Part shown: piece after piece, positions 49,486 to 60,000 of the stretch
Layout of the letters: each line of letters begins with the position of its first letter
Numbering within the stretch: position 1 is the stretch's first letter
From: Paramoeba atlantica
Lineage: Eukaryota; Discosea
Length of the DNA: 64,000 nucleotides
Direction of reading: 5' to 3'
NCBI GenBank assembly: GCA_977017575.1
Contig: CDRNVI010000052.1
Coordinates: forward strand, 62,001-126,000
The notes under the pieces: generated by a model
Told to the model about the DNA's origin: nothing
The model's input: the letters and a program-made list of their open reading frames with translations, nothing else
Database searches by the model: none
Made by a program: the position numbers and the translations under genes

Positions 49486-51843
49486 ATGGGCATAAAGCCT
49501 GGACAGATCAATCTCCCAGCCGGTCTTCTAGCGAGCGGTGTAACGTGTGAAAGGCATCCAACCTGGTATCCACTGGCAGAGAACACGGCTGCTCAGCTGT
49601 TTGTGGTTAATTCATTAACGGAAACAAAAGTCCCTTTTTCAACTCGAACAGGCCGAGTTGTGAAGTGGTATACTTGTGGACCAACAGTGTATGATAGTGC
49701 CCACATGGGTCATGCTCGGGCATACATTACGTTTGACATCCTTCGACGAATCATGGAAGATCACTTTGGATACCACGTCAATTATCAAATGAACATCACG
49801 GATATAGACGATAAAATTATTAAACGTGCAAGAACAAATTTTCTGCTTTCACAATACTTGGATAAGGTCAAAACTTGTGCAAAAGGAGACATTATCAAAG
49901 ATCTAAAGGATGCCCTAACGTTTAAAGAAACCGCTTTGCACAGTGCAAGAGATGCGCATCTTGCTTCACTTTCGAAGCTTGCTACTGCGCGCCAGAAGGA
50001 TGAACACGAGGAAAAAGGTAAAGAAATCGTTCTAAAAATTGATACTTTTTTATTAGTGAAAAAGGAACTGGAAGACTGTTTTGCTAAAACAGCGAATCAA
50101 GAATTGGAAAATGGTGTTTTGGAAAGAATTTTGCAAAAGTGCAAGGATGTACTTGGCGATTGGCTGGATCATCAATTAGGATCTACCGTAAATGAGCATT
50201 CTATATTCGAAGACCATGGACGAAAATACGAGAGGGAGTTTATGGAGGATCTTGCGTCCTTGCATGTGCGCATGCCTGATTACATTTCTCGTGTGACTGA
50301 ATACGTTCCTCAAATAGTTTCTTTTATCCAAAGGCTAATGAGAAAAGGTTTTGCTTACGTGGGTAATACCTCGGTCTTTTTCGATCTTGAGGCTTACGAG
50401 CAAGCAGGACACGCTTATCCAAAACTGAAGCCCGTATGCGGAACCTCTGATAGAAAAACTTCTAAATACGAAATGAATGAAAGTGAAGGAGTTATAACTG
50501 ATATAGTTGAAGGCGAAAAGAAAAATCCCAATGACTTTGCACTATGGAAATTTAGTAAACCTGGGGAACCCTATTGGGATAGTCCTTGGGGTCTTGGTCG
50601 TCCAGGCTGGCATATCGAATGTTCTGCTATGGCATCGGACCTTTTCGGTGAAAATTTTGATATTCACGCCGGAGGCTCGGATTTAAAATTTCCTCATCAT
50701 GATAATGAGATTGCTCAATCTGAAGCTTACTGGGGGCATCATCAATGGGTGAATTATTTTCTACATGCTGGACACTTGCACATCAAAGGATTAAAAATGG
50801 CGAAAAGTCTGAAGAATTTTGTTACTATCAAGCAAGCCTTACAGGAACATACCCCCGCAGAGTTACGTATGATGTTTCTTCTGCAGACTTGGAATCATCC
50901 TATGAATTTCAGTGATCAAACAGTCGCTGAGTCTCGCGAAAAGCTTAGAGTATTGAACAACTTTCTTCGTACAGTAGCTGCACTGCAAAGAGAGGATGTA
51001 TTAAGCCGTATTCAAATTCACGGGGCGGAAGAGCGAGAACTTTATCAAGTAATAACTGAAGCGTCTGAGGCAATACACAAAGCCCTTTGTAACAACTTTG
51101 ACACACCAGAAACTATATCCATTTTAATAGCACTTGTTGCGCGCATGCATACCTATCTGGAAACGAACAAAGACGAATTGGTAAATCCACTTTTGTTGCA
51201 AAAGGCTTCCCGCACCGTGAGCCGCACTCTTCGGCTGTTTGGTATTCCGCTGGGAGATGAGTTTTTGAATGCTCCGTCGAAAGGTTATAGTAATAAAGTC
51301 GTTGATACTTTAGTTGAGTTTCGTGATCGCATACGTACTGCATGCCTTGGCACAGAGTTGTCGGATAAGATTCTCGCCGAATGTGACCAACTCAGAGATA
51401 ATGTTTTGCCTCCACTGGGCATTCGTCTTGATGATAACCCTCATGGGAAAACACAGTGGAAGGAACAGGATCCAGCAGAGCTAGTATTTGAAATAGAACG
51501 TCGCAAAATTGCAGTTCGTGAAACTGCTCTTACAAAATTGCAAAATCGTATTCGAGGCAGAAAAGACGAATTACAAAAGTGGCAAAAAGTACTTCTTGAG
51601 GATCCTAAGGTCGTCATTAGCGATGAAAAATATGCAACATGGAATGCTGAAGGGATTCCGATATCTACGAAAGACGGTATAGAACTTAGCAAGTCAGCTA
51701 TTAAATCATTAAAGAAGGAGCACATGCGTCGAAAAATAGCTCACGAGGAACTGCATCAAAAAGGGGGTGAAGCATATATTGAAATTTTGAAAAATGATAT
51801 CGAAAAGCTCGAAGCAAATATTCGAAATCTTGTTCCTATATAG
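49486..51843 (+). CDS. CARS: Cysteinyl-tRNA synthetase
   Basis: Class I aminoacyl-tRNA synthetase that charges tRNA-Cys. 785 residues, as in eukaryotic cytosolic enzymes. Motifs: TCGPTVYDSAHMGHARAY with the zinc-binding Cys and the HIGH motif (HMGH) near 65-76, NITDIDDKI, then a ~130-residue insertion rich in Lys and Glu, GRPGWHIECSAMA, HAGGSDLKFPHHDNEIAQSE with zinc ligands, and the KMSKS loop as KMAKS near 438. The C-terminal ~150 residues form Lys/Glu-rich helices. The Ser-to-Ala change in KMSKS is a tolerated-looking but uncommon variant. A short N-terminal extension lacks targeting features. Confidence 0.95.
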   Translation: MGIKPGQINLPAGLLASGVTCERHPTWYPLAENTAAQLFVVNSLTETKVPFSTRTGRVVKWYTCGPTVYDSAHMGHARAYITFDILRRIMEDHFGYHVNYQMNITDIDDKIIKRARTNFLLSQYLDKVKTCAKGDIIKDLKDALTFKETALHSARDAHLASLSKLATARQKDEHEEKGKEIVLKIDTFLLVKKELEDCFAKTANQELENGVLERILQKCKDVLGDWLDHQLGSTVNEHSIFEDHGRKYEREFMEDLASLHVRMPDYISRVTEYVPQIVSFIQRLMRKGFAYVGNTSVFFDLEAYEQAGHAYPKLKPVCGTSDRKTSKYEMNESEGVITDIVEGEKKNPNDFALWKFSKPGEPYWDSPWGLGRPGWHIECSAMASDLFGENFDIHAGGSDLKFPHHDNEIAQSEAYWGHHQWVNYFLHAGHLHIKGLKMAKSLKNFVTIKQALQEHTPAELRMMFLLQTWNHPMNFSDQTVAESREKLRVLNNFLRTVAALQREDVLSRIQIHGAEERELYQVITEASEAIHKALCNNFDTPETISILIALVARMHTYLETNKDELVNPLLLQKASRTVSRTLRLFGIPLGDEFLNAPSKGYSNKVVDTLVEFRDRIRTACLGTELSDKILAECDQLRDNVLPPLGIRLDDNPHGKTQWKEQDPAELVFEIERRKIAVRETALTKLQNRIRGRKDELQKWQKVLLEDPKVVISDEKYATWNAEGIPISTKDGIELSKSAIKSLKKEHMRRKIAHEELHQKGGEAYIEILKNDIEKLEANIRNLVPI

Positions 51844-52312
51844 CTTTTGCATATGACCAATTACGTCATGGAGGAATGAGAAAGAGCTACTGAAACTTGT
51901 CTACTGAACTGAGAAAATATTTATCATTTCAATAGTTCGTTGACTCTCTTTTTTGTCGAATTGCTTTGCTGCATATTTACGCTTTTTTTGCTAAAATGTG
52001 GCCGTTGCCTTGTCTTGTTACACCCTTTCAATTTGTTATGCGCTTTAAATTATCGCTACTTTTGTTTTTATTAAGAATTAGAATTGTTCGGATTTAGCGT
52101 GTTCTTTTCGTTTACCTATCGGGTAAGAATATCTTGAAACTACTATAACTTTTCGAGTTTTTCTTGCGGTCGTGAAGGTGAAATTTCTATCTCACTTACT
52201 GAGTTTCCAAGTGACTGCGTGTTTGCGTTCTACGTCAAATACAAATTTAGGTTTTCGTTGAAAGTACATCGTACATACATTTTATGTTTAGAAGCGTACT
52301 TACTACTTTAGT
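51844..52312. other. AT-rich spacer, no gene seen
   Basis: No gene or repeat. Pyrimidine tracts near 52080-52130 precede the deformylase gene. Confidence 0.4.
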
Positions 52313-52993
52313 ATGAACAATGCCATCAAAGTTGCAAGACAAAGTATACTTTGCTACCCTCATGCGCGTCTTCTTGCTCCAGCCCGTGTTGTCGGATGCG
52401 ACGAGTTTCCTAAAAGTTTATTCGTCTCTCGACTTCGAAAGCTTCGCGAAAATCTAGAAATTCTGCAAGGCTTTTCAATTGCTGGTCCTCAGATGAATGT
52501 AGATGCTCGTATCATTCTTTTGCGTAAGTTTTCTGGAGTTTTGAAAGGCGGTACGTACACCTACGATGTACTTGTAAACCCTGAAATAAAATATGCTAGC
52601 GACGAGAAAGTTGGTATGTGGGAGGCATGTATGAGTCTTGATGCGCTTCTGTTCTGGGTACTACGTTCTCGTTGCGTTGAAGTTTCTTGTTTAAACGAAT
52701 ACGGGGAACAAGCACACCACTCCCTACAAGGCTTTCGTTCTATACTCTTTCAACATGAGTATTCGCACCTACAGGGAAAGAGCACCATGGATGAAATAGA
52801 AAACCGTGATTACGCGACAACTCGGCTAGCCTCACTACAAAAAAAAGCATGGCCCCGAAATTTTCCTTCATTTGAAGCTTTTACCACACCACTGTATGCC
52901 TTGTTTGATTTTACGTTACATGAAGTCGTCCCGATACCAGAATTGGAGAATGTACGATGTGCTTTTAAACAGCTTGAAAAGCACGATTTTTAA
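52313..52993 (+). CDS. PDF: Peptide deformylase-like protein, probably mitochondrial
   Basis: Metalloenzyme that removes the formyl group from nascent organellar proteins. 226 residues. The three PDF motifs are present but altered: motif 1 GFSIAGPQM (family GxAAPQ), motif 2 EACMSL near 103 (family EGCLS, metal Cys kept), motif 3 QHEYSHLQGK near 147 (family HExDHLxG, both His and Glu kept). All three metal ligands and the catalytic Glu remain, so it may be active. The N-terminus is basic with few acids, compatible with mitochondrial import. Trypanosomatids carry two such proteins, one of them divergent. Confidence 0.8.
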   Translation: MNNAIKVARQSILCYPHARLLAPARVVGCDEFPKSLFVSRLRKLRENLEILQGFSIAGPQMNVDARIILLRKFSGVLKGGTYTYDVLVNPEIKYASDEKVGMWEACMSLDALLFWVLRSRCVEVSCLNEYGEQAHHSLQGFRSILFQHEYSHLQGKSTMDEIENRDYATTRLASLQKKAWPRNFPSFEAFTTPLYALFDFTLHEVVPIPELENVRCAFKQLEKHDF

Positions 52994-53602
52994 AAATAGT
53001 TTTGAGTCTATTCTCCCCTTGAATTCATCATGCGCACGACTGTTTATGGTACATAGATTATAGTACATAAGGATTGTACATACAATCCTTGGATTGTACA
53101 ATCCAGCTTGTGGCTTCCCATCAGGCTCCAGTGCACTGTAAGAGCTTTTGACCCAGAGGTCCGCAAAACTACAAAAACTATTTTATAGTACTATTATAGA
53201 ACTGTAAACTTTGAAGAAGTTAGTTTTTACAGTGCCTTAAACTTTGAAGCGCTATAAGGACTTCTCCACTAGAGAACGGTTTACATCCGGTCCAGACATT
53301 TATTCTATATCTAGGAAGAGATTCTTCTAATCGTGAGCTTCGAGCGGCACAAAAACCCACCGCATTCAGTTCGCAAGGTAGGAAAGGCAATAAACAAGTA
53401 CTAACAAATTTAAGAAAACAAGGTTGAAATATAAAATTAATGAGCAGAAATAGAATTCATAACAGAAAAATGAATAAACAAAAGTTCAGATAAAAGTTCT
53501 ATCAGAAATGAGAAAAGTACGAATATTAGTTCAGTTTCACCAAATTATTTTATAATTGATTTCAATATTCACTTCCTCACTTTAACAAATTGCAATCAGC
53601 CA
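52994..53602. other. Spacer with palindromes and MITE remnant
   Basis: At 53070-53104 two nested palindromes GGATTGTACATACAATCC and GGATTGTACAATCC occur. A MITE end follows at 53154. The rest is AT-rich with no gene. Confidence 0.5.
53154..53259. mobile_element. Degenerate copy of the hAT MITE end
   Basis: Starts CAGAGGTCC and continues GCAAAACTACAAAAACTATT, TTATAGTACTATTATAGAACTGTAAACTTTGAAG, over 50 bases nearly identical to the left end of the element at 41261. A weak inverse end GGACTTCTCC lies near 53250. No target duplication is seen. Confidence 0.65.
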
Positions 53603-54901
53603 ATGTTACGGGTACTGCCTAGTCTCTTTCACCGAAAGTCGCATTCAATTTCCTTCAAGACAGCATTGCGCACTACCAATCAAAGAATAGTTGAATCGAA
53701 CTTTGTAACTGGTCGCACAAACTTATTGACTAATGTGCTTGCTCTTTGGAACGTAAAAGCAGATAAAAACACGAACACGGAAGGCGGAATCTCGAATACT
53801 GAAACCGGGGAAAAAGATGAAAATGAGTCAACTGCAATTATGAAGAGTCAGAAAAAAAGATTATATATCTTAGCGACGACTAAATCAAAAGCGAATTTTG
53901 AAACCTCGCCACCACCCCAACATCTAAACCCATTCTATCAACGTATATTGTCAGAATATCAGACGAATTCGCATTGCCGTATTTTGGGTTTTCCTTACGT
54001 GCACGCTAGGTCCTACCGTAAATGGATTTATGTTCGTACTCCAAAAGGACTTTGCATGATGCTGCGCTTTCGTATGACCGGTTGTCGTAAGGACTTCGTA
54101 TGGACTAGCCAAAAATACTGGAAATATGTTCCTCCTACGCGGCGGAATGCTTTTCACAAGTTATTTCGACGGTTTCAGGAGCTGAAAAAATCGAACAAAT
54201 CAGCGGAAGAATCTTTGCACGAGCTCCTTCAGCACAAATACGATTATTTTCCTGATGCGGAAATCAACAGCATGAGAAAAGTAATTTGTAACTCCCCGAA
54301 AATGCGAGGAACAAATGAGATGCTAAAAGATCTTTCGACGCAGAAATCACAAGGCAATGGACCTACAGTTTCTTTAAAACCATCGACAATGTACGCTTAT
54401 CTATCACGTATTCGCTGCACTCCTGCCTTGCATTATGGCAGAGCACTTCGGGCAATTGTTCGTACCTGTTATCGAGACATTTTTCCTGCCAGCTACGATG
54501 CGTTGCTTCAAACACTTGAAGACCCGCTCATGGAAAATCGATGCGGAAAAGGTACTCTGACGACAAAATCTCTCAACTCAACAAGCAATAGCACGAAAAA
54601 GAATCTAGTTAAAGAAGTACCAAAGATACCTTTACCAAACCTTTCCAGAAAACATGCATTTTTTCATGTAAAATTTTCACATTTTACTCCAGAATTCGTA
54701 CGTGACATTGCTGTTTGGCTCATTAAAAATAACGACACCACGCACCCACCCGATGAGAAAAACATGCCATATGGGTTAACTTACAGCTCGTTAGCGAAAA
54801 GTGGGAAAGACGAAGTGCATCGCTCGTTTATTCGTGAGCGCAATTTTGCTCTAGAAACTTTGTATTGCATAAAACTCCAGAACTTAGAAAATAAAGCGTA
54901 G
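53603..54901 (+). CDS. Hypothetical basic protein, probably mitochondrial
   Basis: 432 residues. The N-terminus (MLRVLPSLFHRKSHSISFKTALRTTNQR) has Arg, Lys, Ser and Thr and no acidic residue, a typical mitochondrial presequence. The body is Lys/Arg-rich with aromatic clusters (YVHARSYRKWIYVRTPKG, FVWTSQKYWKYVPPTRRNAFHKLFRRF) and no membrane segment, which would suit a mitochondrial ribosomal or RNA-binding protein. I do not recognise a domain. Same strand and spacing as its neighbours. Confidence 0.65.
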   Translation: MLRVLPSLFHRKSHSISFKTALRTTNQRIVESNFVTGRTNLLTNVLALWNVKADKNTNTEGGISNTETGEKDENESTAIMKSQKKRLYILATTKSKANFETSPPPQHLNPFYQRILSEYQTNSHCRILGFPYVHARSYRKWIYVRTPKGLCMMLRFRMTGCRKDFVWTSQKYWKYVPPTRRNAFHKLFRRFQELKKSNKSAEESLHELLQHKYDYFPDAEINSMRKVICNSPKMRGTNEMLKDLSTQKSQGNGPTVSLKPSTMYAYLSRIRCTPALHYGRALRAIVRTCYRDIFPASYDALLQTLEDPLMENRCGKGTLTTKSLNSTSNSTKKNLVKEVPKIPLPNLSRKHAFFHVKFSHFTPEFVRDIAVWLIKNNDTTHPPDEKNMPYGLTYSSLAKSGKDEVHRSFIRERNFALETLYCIKLQNLENKA

Positions 54902-55570
54902 TGTGTGTATGTGTGTGTGTCTTCCACGCTGAGAAAAGTATGAGACGTTTAGAAAAGATCGGAATACAAAGTATAGCACACAGCTAAAGATTCAGAATTA
55001 TTTTATGAGATCCTATTATGGAAAAGACAGTTGCTACACATACTTGAATTCAAAAACTGGTTTTTTACGAATTATCTTTTTGATGGGCCTGATATTTCTA
55101 GTCATTTTTAGAGACAGATATTGCAATTTTCTGGTTATTTGTTTGTAATTTGGTCTATTGATATTTTTGTTACATTGTTATAACAATTTTATAATAAAGC
55201 ATCTGCTAAATTCCTTATTCAACTCCCATACACAAGGCAAACTACGTTTCATAAAATTGATCTTTGAGAAGTGTTTCGAACATTCATCCAATCGCTTTGG
55301 TACACCTTTTTTATATCTCTTTCTTCACACCAGGCTCCTAACAACAACAGCAAACTCAACTCTACCCTTCCTTATACAACCTTCATTCTCCTCTTTTCTT
55401 CCCTTTTCCCTTCCTCACCCCCTCCCCTCTTTCCCCCCCCCACTCCCCCTACCCCTCCCCCTACCCTCCTTTCTTTATTTTCCTCTACCAAAACCAAAAA
55501 AAAATTTCACAAACCCTATCCCCCTTTACTCCTCTATCTCCCCTCTATCTCTTCCCCCCCCCTCCCCCAT
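54902..55570. other. Spacer ending in a long C/T tract
   Basis: GTGTGTGT microsatellite at 54902-54921, then AT-rich DNA, then an exceptional pyrimidine block (55355-55565) with only occasional purines. Frames that run through it are low-complexity artefacts. Confidence 0.5.
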
Positions 55571-56856
55571 ATGAACACCGTAAAATCCCTCTCCCATCTC
55601 CTCGGCCTGGTCGCCCCCCCTACCCCTACCAACACGACCCCCACCCCCCACACCCTCCCCCCCTCCCCCCCCTCCTCCCCCCCTCCCCCCTCTCCCGTCT
55701 CCTCTCCCCCCACACCCCCCTCCCCCTCCGTCACCACATCACCGTCGCGCGGTGGCACACCGACACCCGACCCCCGCTCCATCTCGTGCTCCTCCCCCCG
55801 CTGTACGCCACAGGGGGGGGGTTCTACGGGGGGGTGGGCGCAGCGGCGTGTGGGATGCCCGCAGCGGGGGGAGGGGGGGGAGGGGGGATAGGGGGGGTCG
55901 TGAGCCCGCGGTACCCTCTCCATCTCCACGCGGTGGATGTGCGGGATCATGGGATGACGGGGGATGGGGGGGTAAAGGGGGTGGGGGAGGAAACGGGGGT
56001 TTCGTCGTCTTCGTCTTCGTCTTCGTCTTGTTCTACTTCTGGTTTTAGTGTCGCAGCGGCGTGTGTGGATGTGTTGGGTTTTCTGTCGGGTCCAGTGTTT
56101 GGGGGTTCGCCGGTGTATTTGGTGGGGTATGGTGTGGGTGGGGTGATTGCGTCGGCGGTGGCGATGGCTGCTCCGCATGGGGTGCGAGGGGTGACGGTGA
56201 TCAATGCGAATGTGGTGCGCCCGGGGAGTGTGGGGCTCTCGCCGGCGGCGAAATATTTTCTGAGGTTGGGGAGAAAGGAGGGGGAGGTGGCGGAAATGCT
56301 GGCCGGGGGAAGCGTTCCTTCGTCAGATGAGTTGAATGCTCAAGCGGATAAAAGATTGAAAGAGTGTGGGAGTTTTGATAAAATGAATGAGGAATTGCGT
56401 GAAGTATTTCCGGATCGGAAAGAGCGTATGGTAATGTTGTCCAATATTAAGGAAACAAACGGGGAGTTGGCGTGGAAGATGAATGTTGGAAATATTACAA
56501 GATTCGCCGTAACAGACTTTTTAGCTAATGAAAAGTCGGGAGAGGGGACACGTACTACAGAAAATGGCAAGAAAATTGATGATGAACTATCGGTGGGATC
56601 ATTGCTACTGAACGCTTCAAAAAAGAGCAATGTGCCTTTCCATTGGATACGAGATCAAGATGGGGGCTTTGAGTCTCGCAATGCGCTGCAAAACTTTTTT
56701 TCTGATGCAAAAGCTGAAGATTGGACCAATTTTGGAGGTGCTGACGCAACGCATCGTCTTTTACTCCCACGCGCAGCCGATGTTTTGCATTCTGTCCTGA
56801 ACCGCTTTGATTTGCTGAGTGTAGAGGAAAAGGATGACGATGTCGTAGACAAATAG
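55571..56856 (+). CDS. ABHD11-like alpha/beta-hydrolase fold protein, frame-disrupted, nucleophile missing
   Basis: ATG 55571 opens MNTVKSLSHLLGLVAPP, a plausible mitochondrial leader. Downstream, protein-like sequence is in another frame: LRHHITVARWHTD, LHLVLLPPLYATGGGFYGG, SPVYLVGYGVGGVIASAVA, GVRGVTVINANV, then RKERMVMLSNIK and ELAWKMNVGNI, ending at 56856. The order fits ABHD11 hydrolases (LVGHSMGG, RQFLLTNL, WRVNL). The shift must fall in C-runs between about 55605 and 55715, so a homopolymer sequence error is possible. At the nucleophile elbow Ser is replaced by Gly (GYGVG), and the C-terminal His position appears changed (GGADATH), so an active esterase is unlikely. Confidence 0.6.
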
Positions 56857-57037
56857 TAATTTCCATCACCAAGTGAGGGTGTATATTCTTTGGATAGAAA
56901 TATGGCTAACATTCTATGGGATAGACTTTCTACGGATAAGTCTCAAAGGATTTTCTATTCGGAATTATAGACTACGTACATGTATATTTGTACGTTCTCT
57001 GAGTCCTGAAATATAATTTACACAATGTATGCACTGC

Positions 57038-57068
57038 GTTCTCTTCTTGTTTATCTTATCTTTTGAAG
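57038..57068 (+). promoter_or_regulatory. Candidate trans-splice acceptor inside the longest frame
   Basis: TTCTCTTCTTGTTTATCTTATCTTTTGAAG: a pure pyrimidine-rich tract ending in AG at 57067-57068. It lies between the first in-frame ATG (57029) and the next (57086), implying that the mature mRNA starts after 57068. Confidence 0.45.
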
Positions 57069-57085
57069 ATCTTTGTTTCACTAAA

Positions 57086-60000
57086 ATGGCCGCGTCTCCA
57101 AACGAAGTGGAAGAATTAAGTCATTGTATTTCGAATTGGAAAGAACGGTATCTTACACAGCTGAGAGAATTTGCCAGCGGGGCCGCGCTTAGTTCCTTGG
57201 TTGAAACAGATTATGAAGAGAGCTTGCCCCAGCACATTCGAGTCTACTGGCCCATCATTCCTTTTGAAAAGAATCCGGTGGTTCAAAGCGCGGTTGAGCT
57301 GTGTCTGCGCACCACTCCAAGAGTGCAGCAAGTGTCCTTCGGCGTGGCCTTTGCCTCAGGGACTTTGTTGACTGAGATAAGCTCACCTAAGGCCATGCAG
57401 TTTGTCTCAGAAGATGCCGCAGGTTCTTTATTTTCTTCTCTTGCTGGCATAACGAAGGCTCGGCAACGTATTTTTCGCTCTCAAGTTTGGTCTGCCGTTC
57501 TTCTACGAGTCATGGCCGAACAGTCATCTGCAGCGGACGAATTCCTTGGCACTATTTTTCAGAACACTCTTTTAGGACTTCCTTTCAAAATCAACGAGAG
57601 TTCTCCCTCCTCTGGAAACAGAGCCAACTCAATGGATGAATTTTTGACTTCAAATCTGACGATTTCGGATGGGGCTGCGGACAGAGGGGAGCACTTTCTC
57701 GTTCGACTACAGTCCAACGTTGCCTTTGATGCCACATTACACCTTTTAAAGGTGATGCACAGCACCGCCCCCAAAAATATCCGCCTTAACCTTTTGTTTT
57801 CTCGTCTTGAGGAATCCTTAGTTGAGTTGTACAACAAGCACTCCCCTACGGGGAATAAAATTCCCATCGTTCAACTAAAAAGGCTGCTTACCGTAAAAAC
57901 ACACTTACTCCCTTCGCTACGTCTTCCTACATTACAGCGCGTCGTAGAAGAGGACCTCCAAAAATCACTACGAAAACTGCGCCGTCTGCATCCGCAAGAG
58001 AGTCGCCATGCCCATCGTACACCTCACTTTTACGAATCCGAGCTCCAATCCTGTGTCTTAGCATTAGGCCAGCACACGTTGGATCACGACTCTATTCTAT
58101 TGCTTTCACCCCTCTTTCTTAAACATCGTGTAAAGGCTCACATCGCACGAAGCTTTCTCCAAGGTGCTCTGTTTGAGGCGATTCACGCTCGGGCGTCACG
58201 GATGACCACTACGGAGGCCAAGTGGTTGGGTTCCATGCTCCTCTACCATGCATGTCAGGGTGGAAGTAGTCTCCGAGAGACAGCCTACGTATGCTTACGC
58301 GATCTGGCCTGTCTGATCTCATCACGCGATTCTACCCTCGAGGATGGCGCCGCACTTGATACTTCCACTTCCTCGCACTTGTTTCATTTTCTAGGACCAC
58401 GGCTGTTTAAAACACCTGAAGGAGTGGCGTTGCTGACACGAGCCCTGGCTGATGGTTCCGTGGATGGACGTATGCTCTCTTCAGTGACTCAAGCGCTAAC
58501 CGCAAAAGAGTGGAGAGCGCTCATTTGGGATGCAATTTATGAAGGGAAAGGGCGGTCGCTGCATTTCTTGCAAAAATTTTATCGATCTACCGCTTGTCCT
58601 CAAGACGTTATTCCACTCTTAGAATCAGAAGATGGCGATTTTGTCTCAAATTGGGTGAATGAAATCAAGGAACGATTGTTTGACGAGGATGTTGAGTTGT
58701 CGCGAGGTGTAGAATCAGCTCATAGCATTCTTCTCGGATGTGTCCACAGTGTCTCTTTTGCATCCGCAGCACTAGGCACTTTGTTTACTGTACAAAACTC
58801 TGATCTGATGAAAACCTACCTGAGCAATCTCTCTGACTTTATGCTGAACGGAATACGTCAGTGTCGCTCTGCAGGTATTGTTCAAATATTTTTGGACCTT
58901 GTTTTCGCTTCTATATTTCGCACAACTCTGCAAAAGCAGATTACGTGGACGCGGTTCTTAACCAATATAATAATAAACAGCGAATGTGCTACTGAGCAGT
59001 GCGTTGCGGCAATAGGAACCTTGATGAGCGAGCAGGCACTGAGCAGCGAAGTATGTTCTTCGCTGGATGTGTATCAATGTGTGCTTCAGCTTTTGAGTAC
59101 GCCATCAGTCGGTCCACATGTGCAGCTTTTCCACGCTCTACGTGGTAGCACACAAGACGCAGACATGCGCCCTCTTCTTGGTCTCGCGTTCACCTACTGC
59201 GTTCCACGGATGGGAATGGATTATTTATCCGTGTACGCAGATAAAATCTTTGAAGGCTTGTCTCTTCCCACTATCACGCGGGTCTCCAAGGCTCAAGACA
59301 CTTTGAATAGTTTAGGTTCTTATGGTATGGACCCCAATGCCATGGGAACCTTCTTTGTTTGGTTTGAAAAACACTTGGCAAAAATTAATGAAAGGGAATC
59401 AACTGCATCCAATGCGTGGATCGTGTCAATTCGTGATGCCAGCAATGCATGGGCGCAGTGTTGCATTGCCGCTTCAATATATCGCCCTAATTTGCGTACT
59501 TCTCTTGTACAATTGATGCGACGGGAGCTTACGGAAGCCCACAGCCACATTGATCAAAAACCTGATGCATACGCCTGTATGGCCTACGTGACATGCCAAA
59601 TATTTATCCAGCTTTTTCTATTCGTACGCAGGAGCCAGCCCGCACGCCTCGATTTACCCCTGCAGGAAGACATACAGGAAATTCTTTACATTTTGCACAA
59701 TCATCAAGGTTCATTAGAGCAACTCCCCACTCCGCATAGTGCACGCAGCGCACTTCTTTCTCGAGGAACTCTGTCCATTCTGGAGAGCCTTATAGATACG
59801 GATGACACGGTGGACGTGGCCGATTCCGTGTCCAGCGCTTCGATCATTGCAACGGAAATTTTAGCCAACGTCGAGAGAGGCACTCATTCTGACTATTGGA
59901 TGGTTGAGCACTACGGGTCCATGGCTGAACGAATTAAGAGCAAACAGTATTCAATTGAGACCGAAAAAGAAACAGATGCTTCTTTATCAGGCGAGAAACG

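Noticed and set aside
55158-55574. ORF rich in Pro, Leu and Ser before the ABHD11-like gene
   Set aside because: It reads through a long C/T tract, which is probably 5' untranslated or a splice tract.
57029-57085. Signal peptide on the large 57-kb protein
   Set aside because: The hydrophobic leader is encoded by a pyrimidine tract ending in AG, more likely a trans-splice signal; the ATG at 57086 is a better start.
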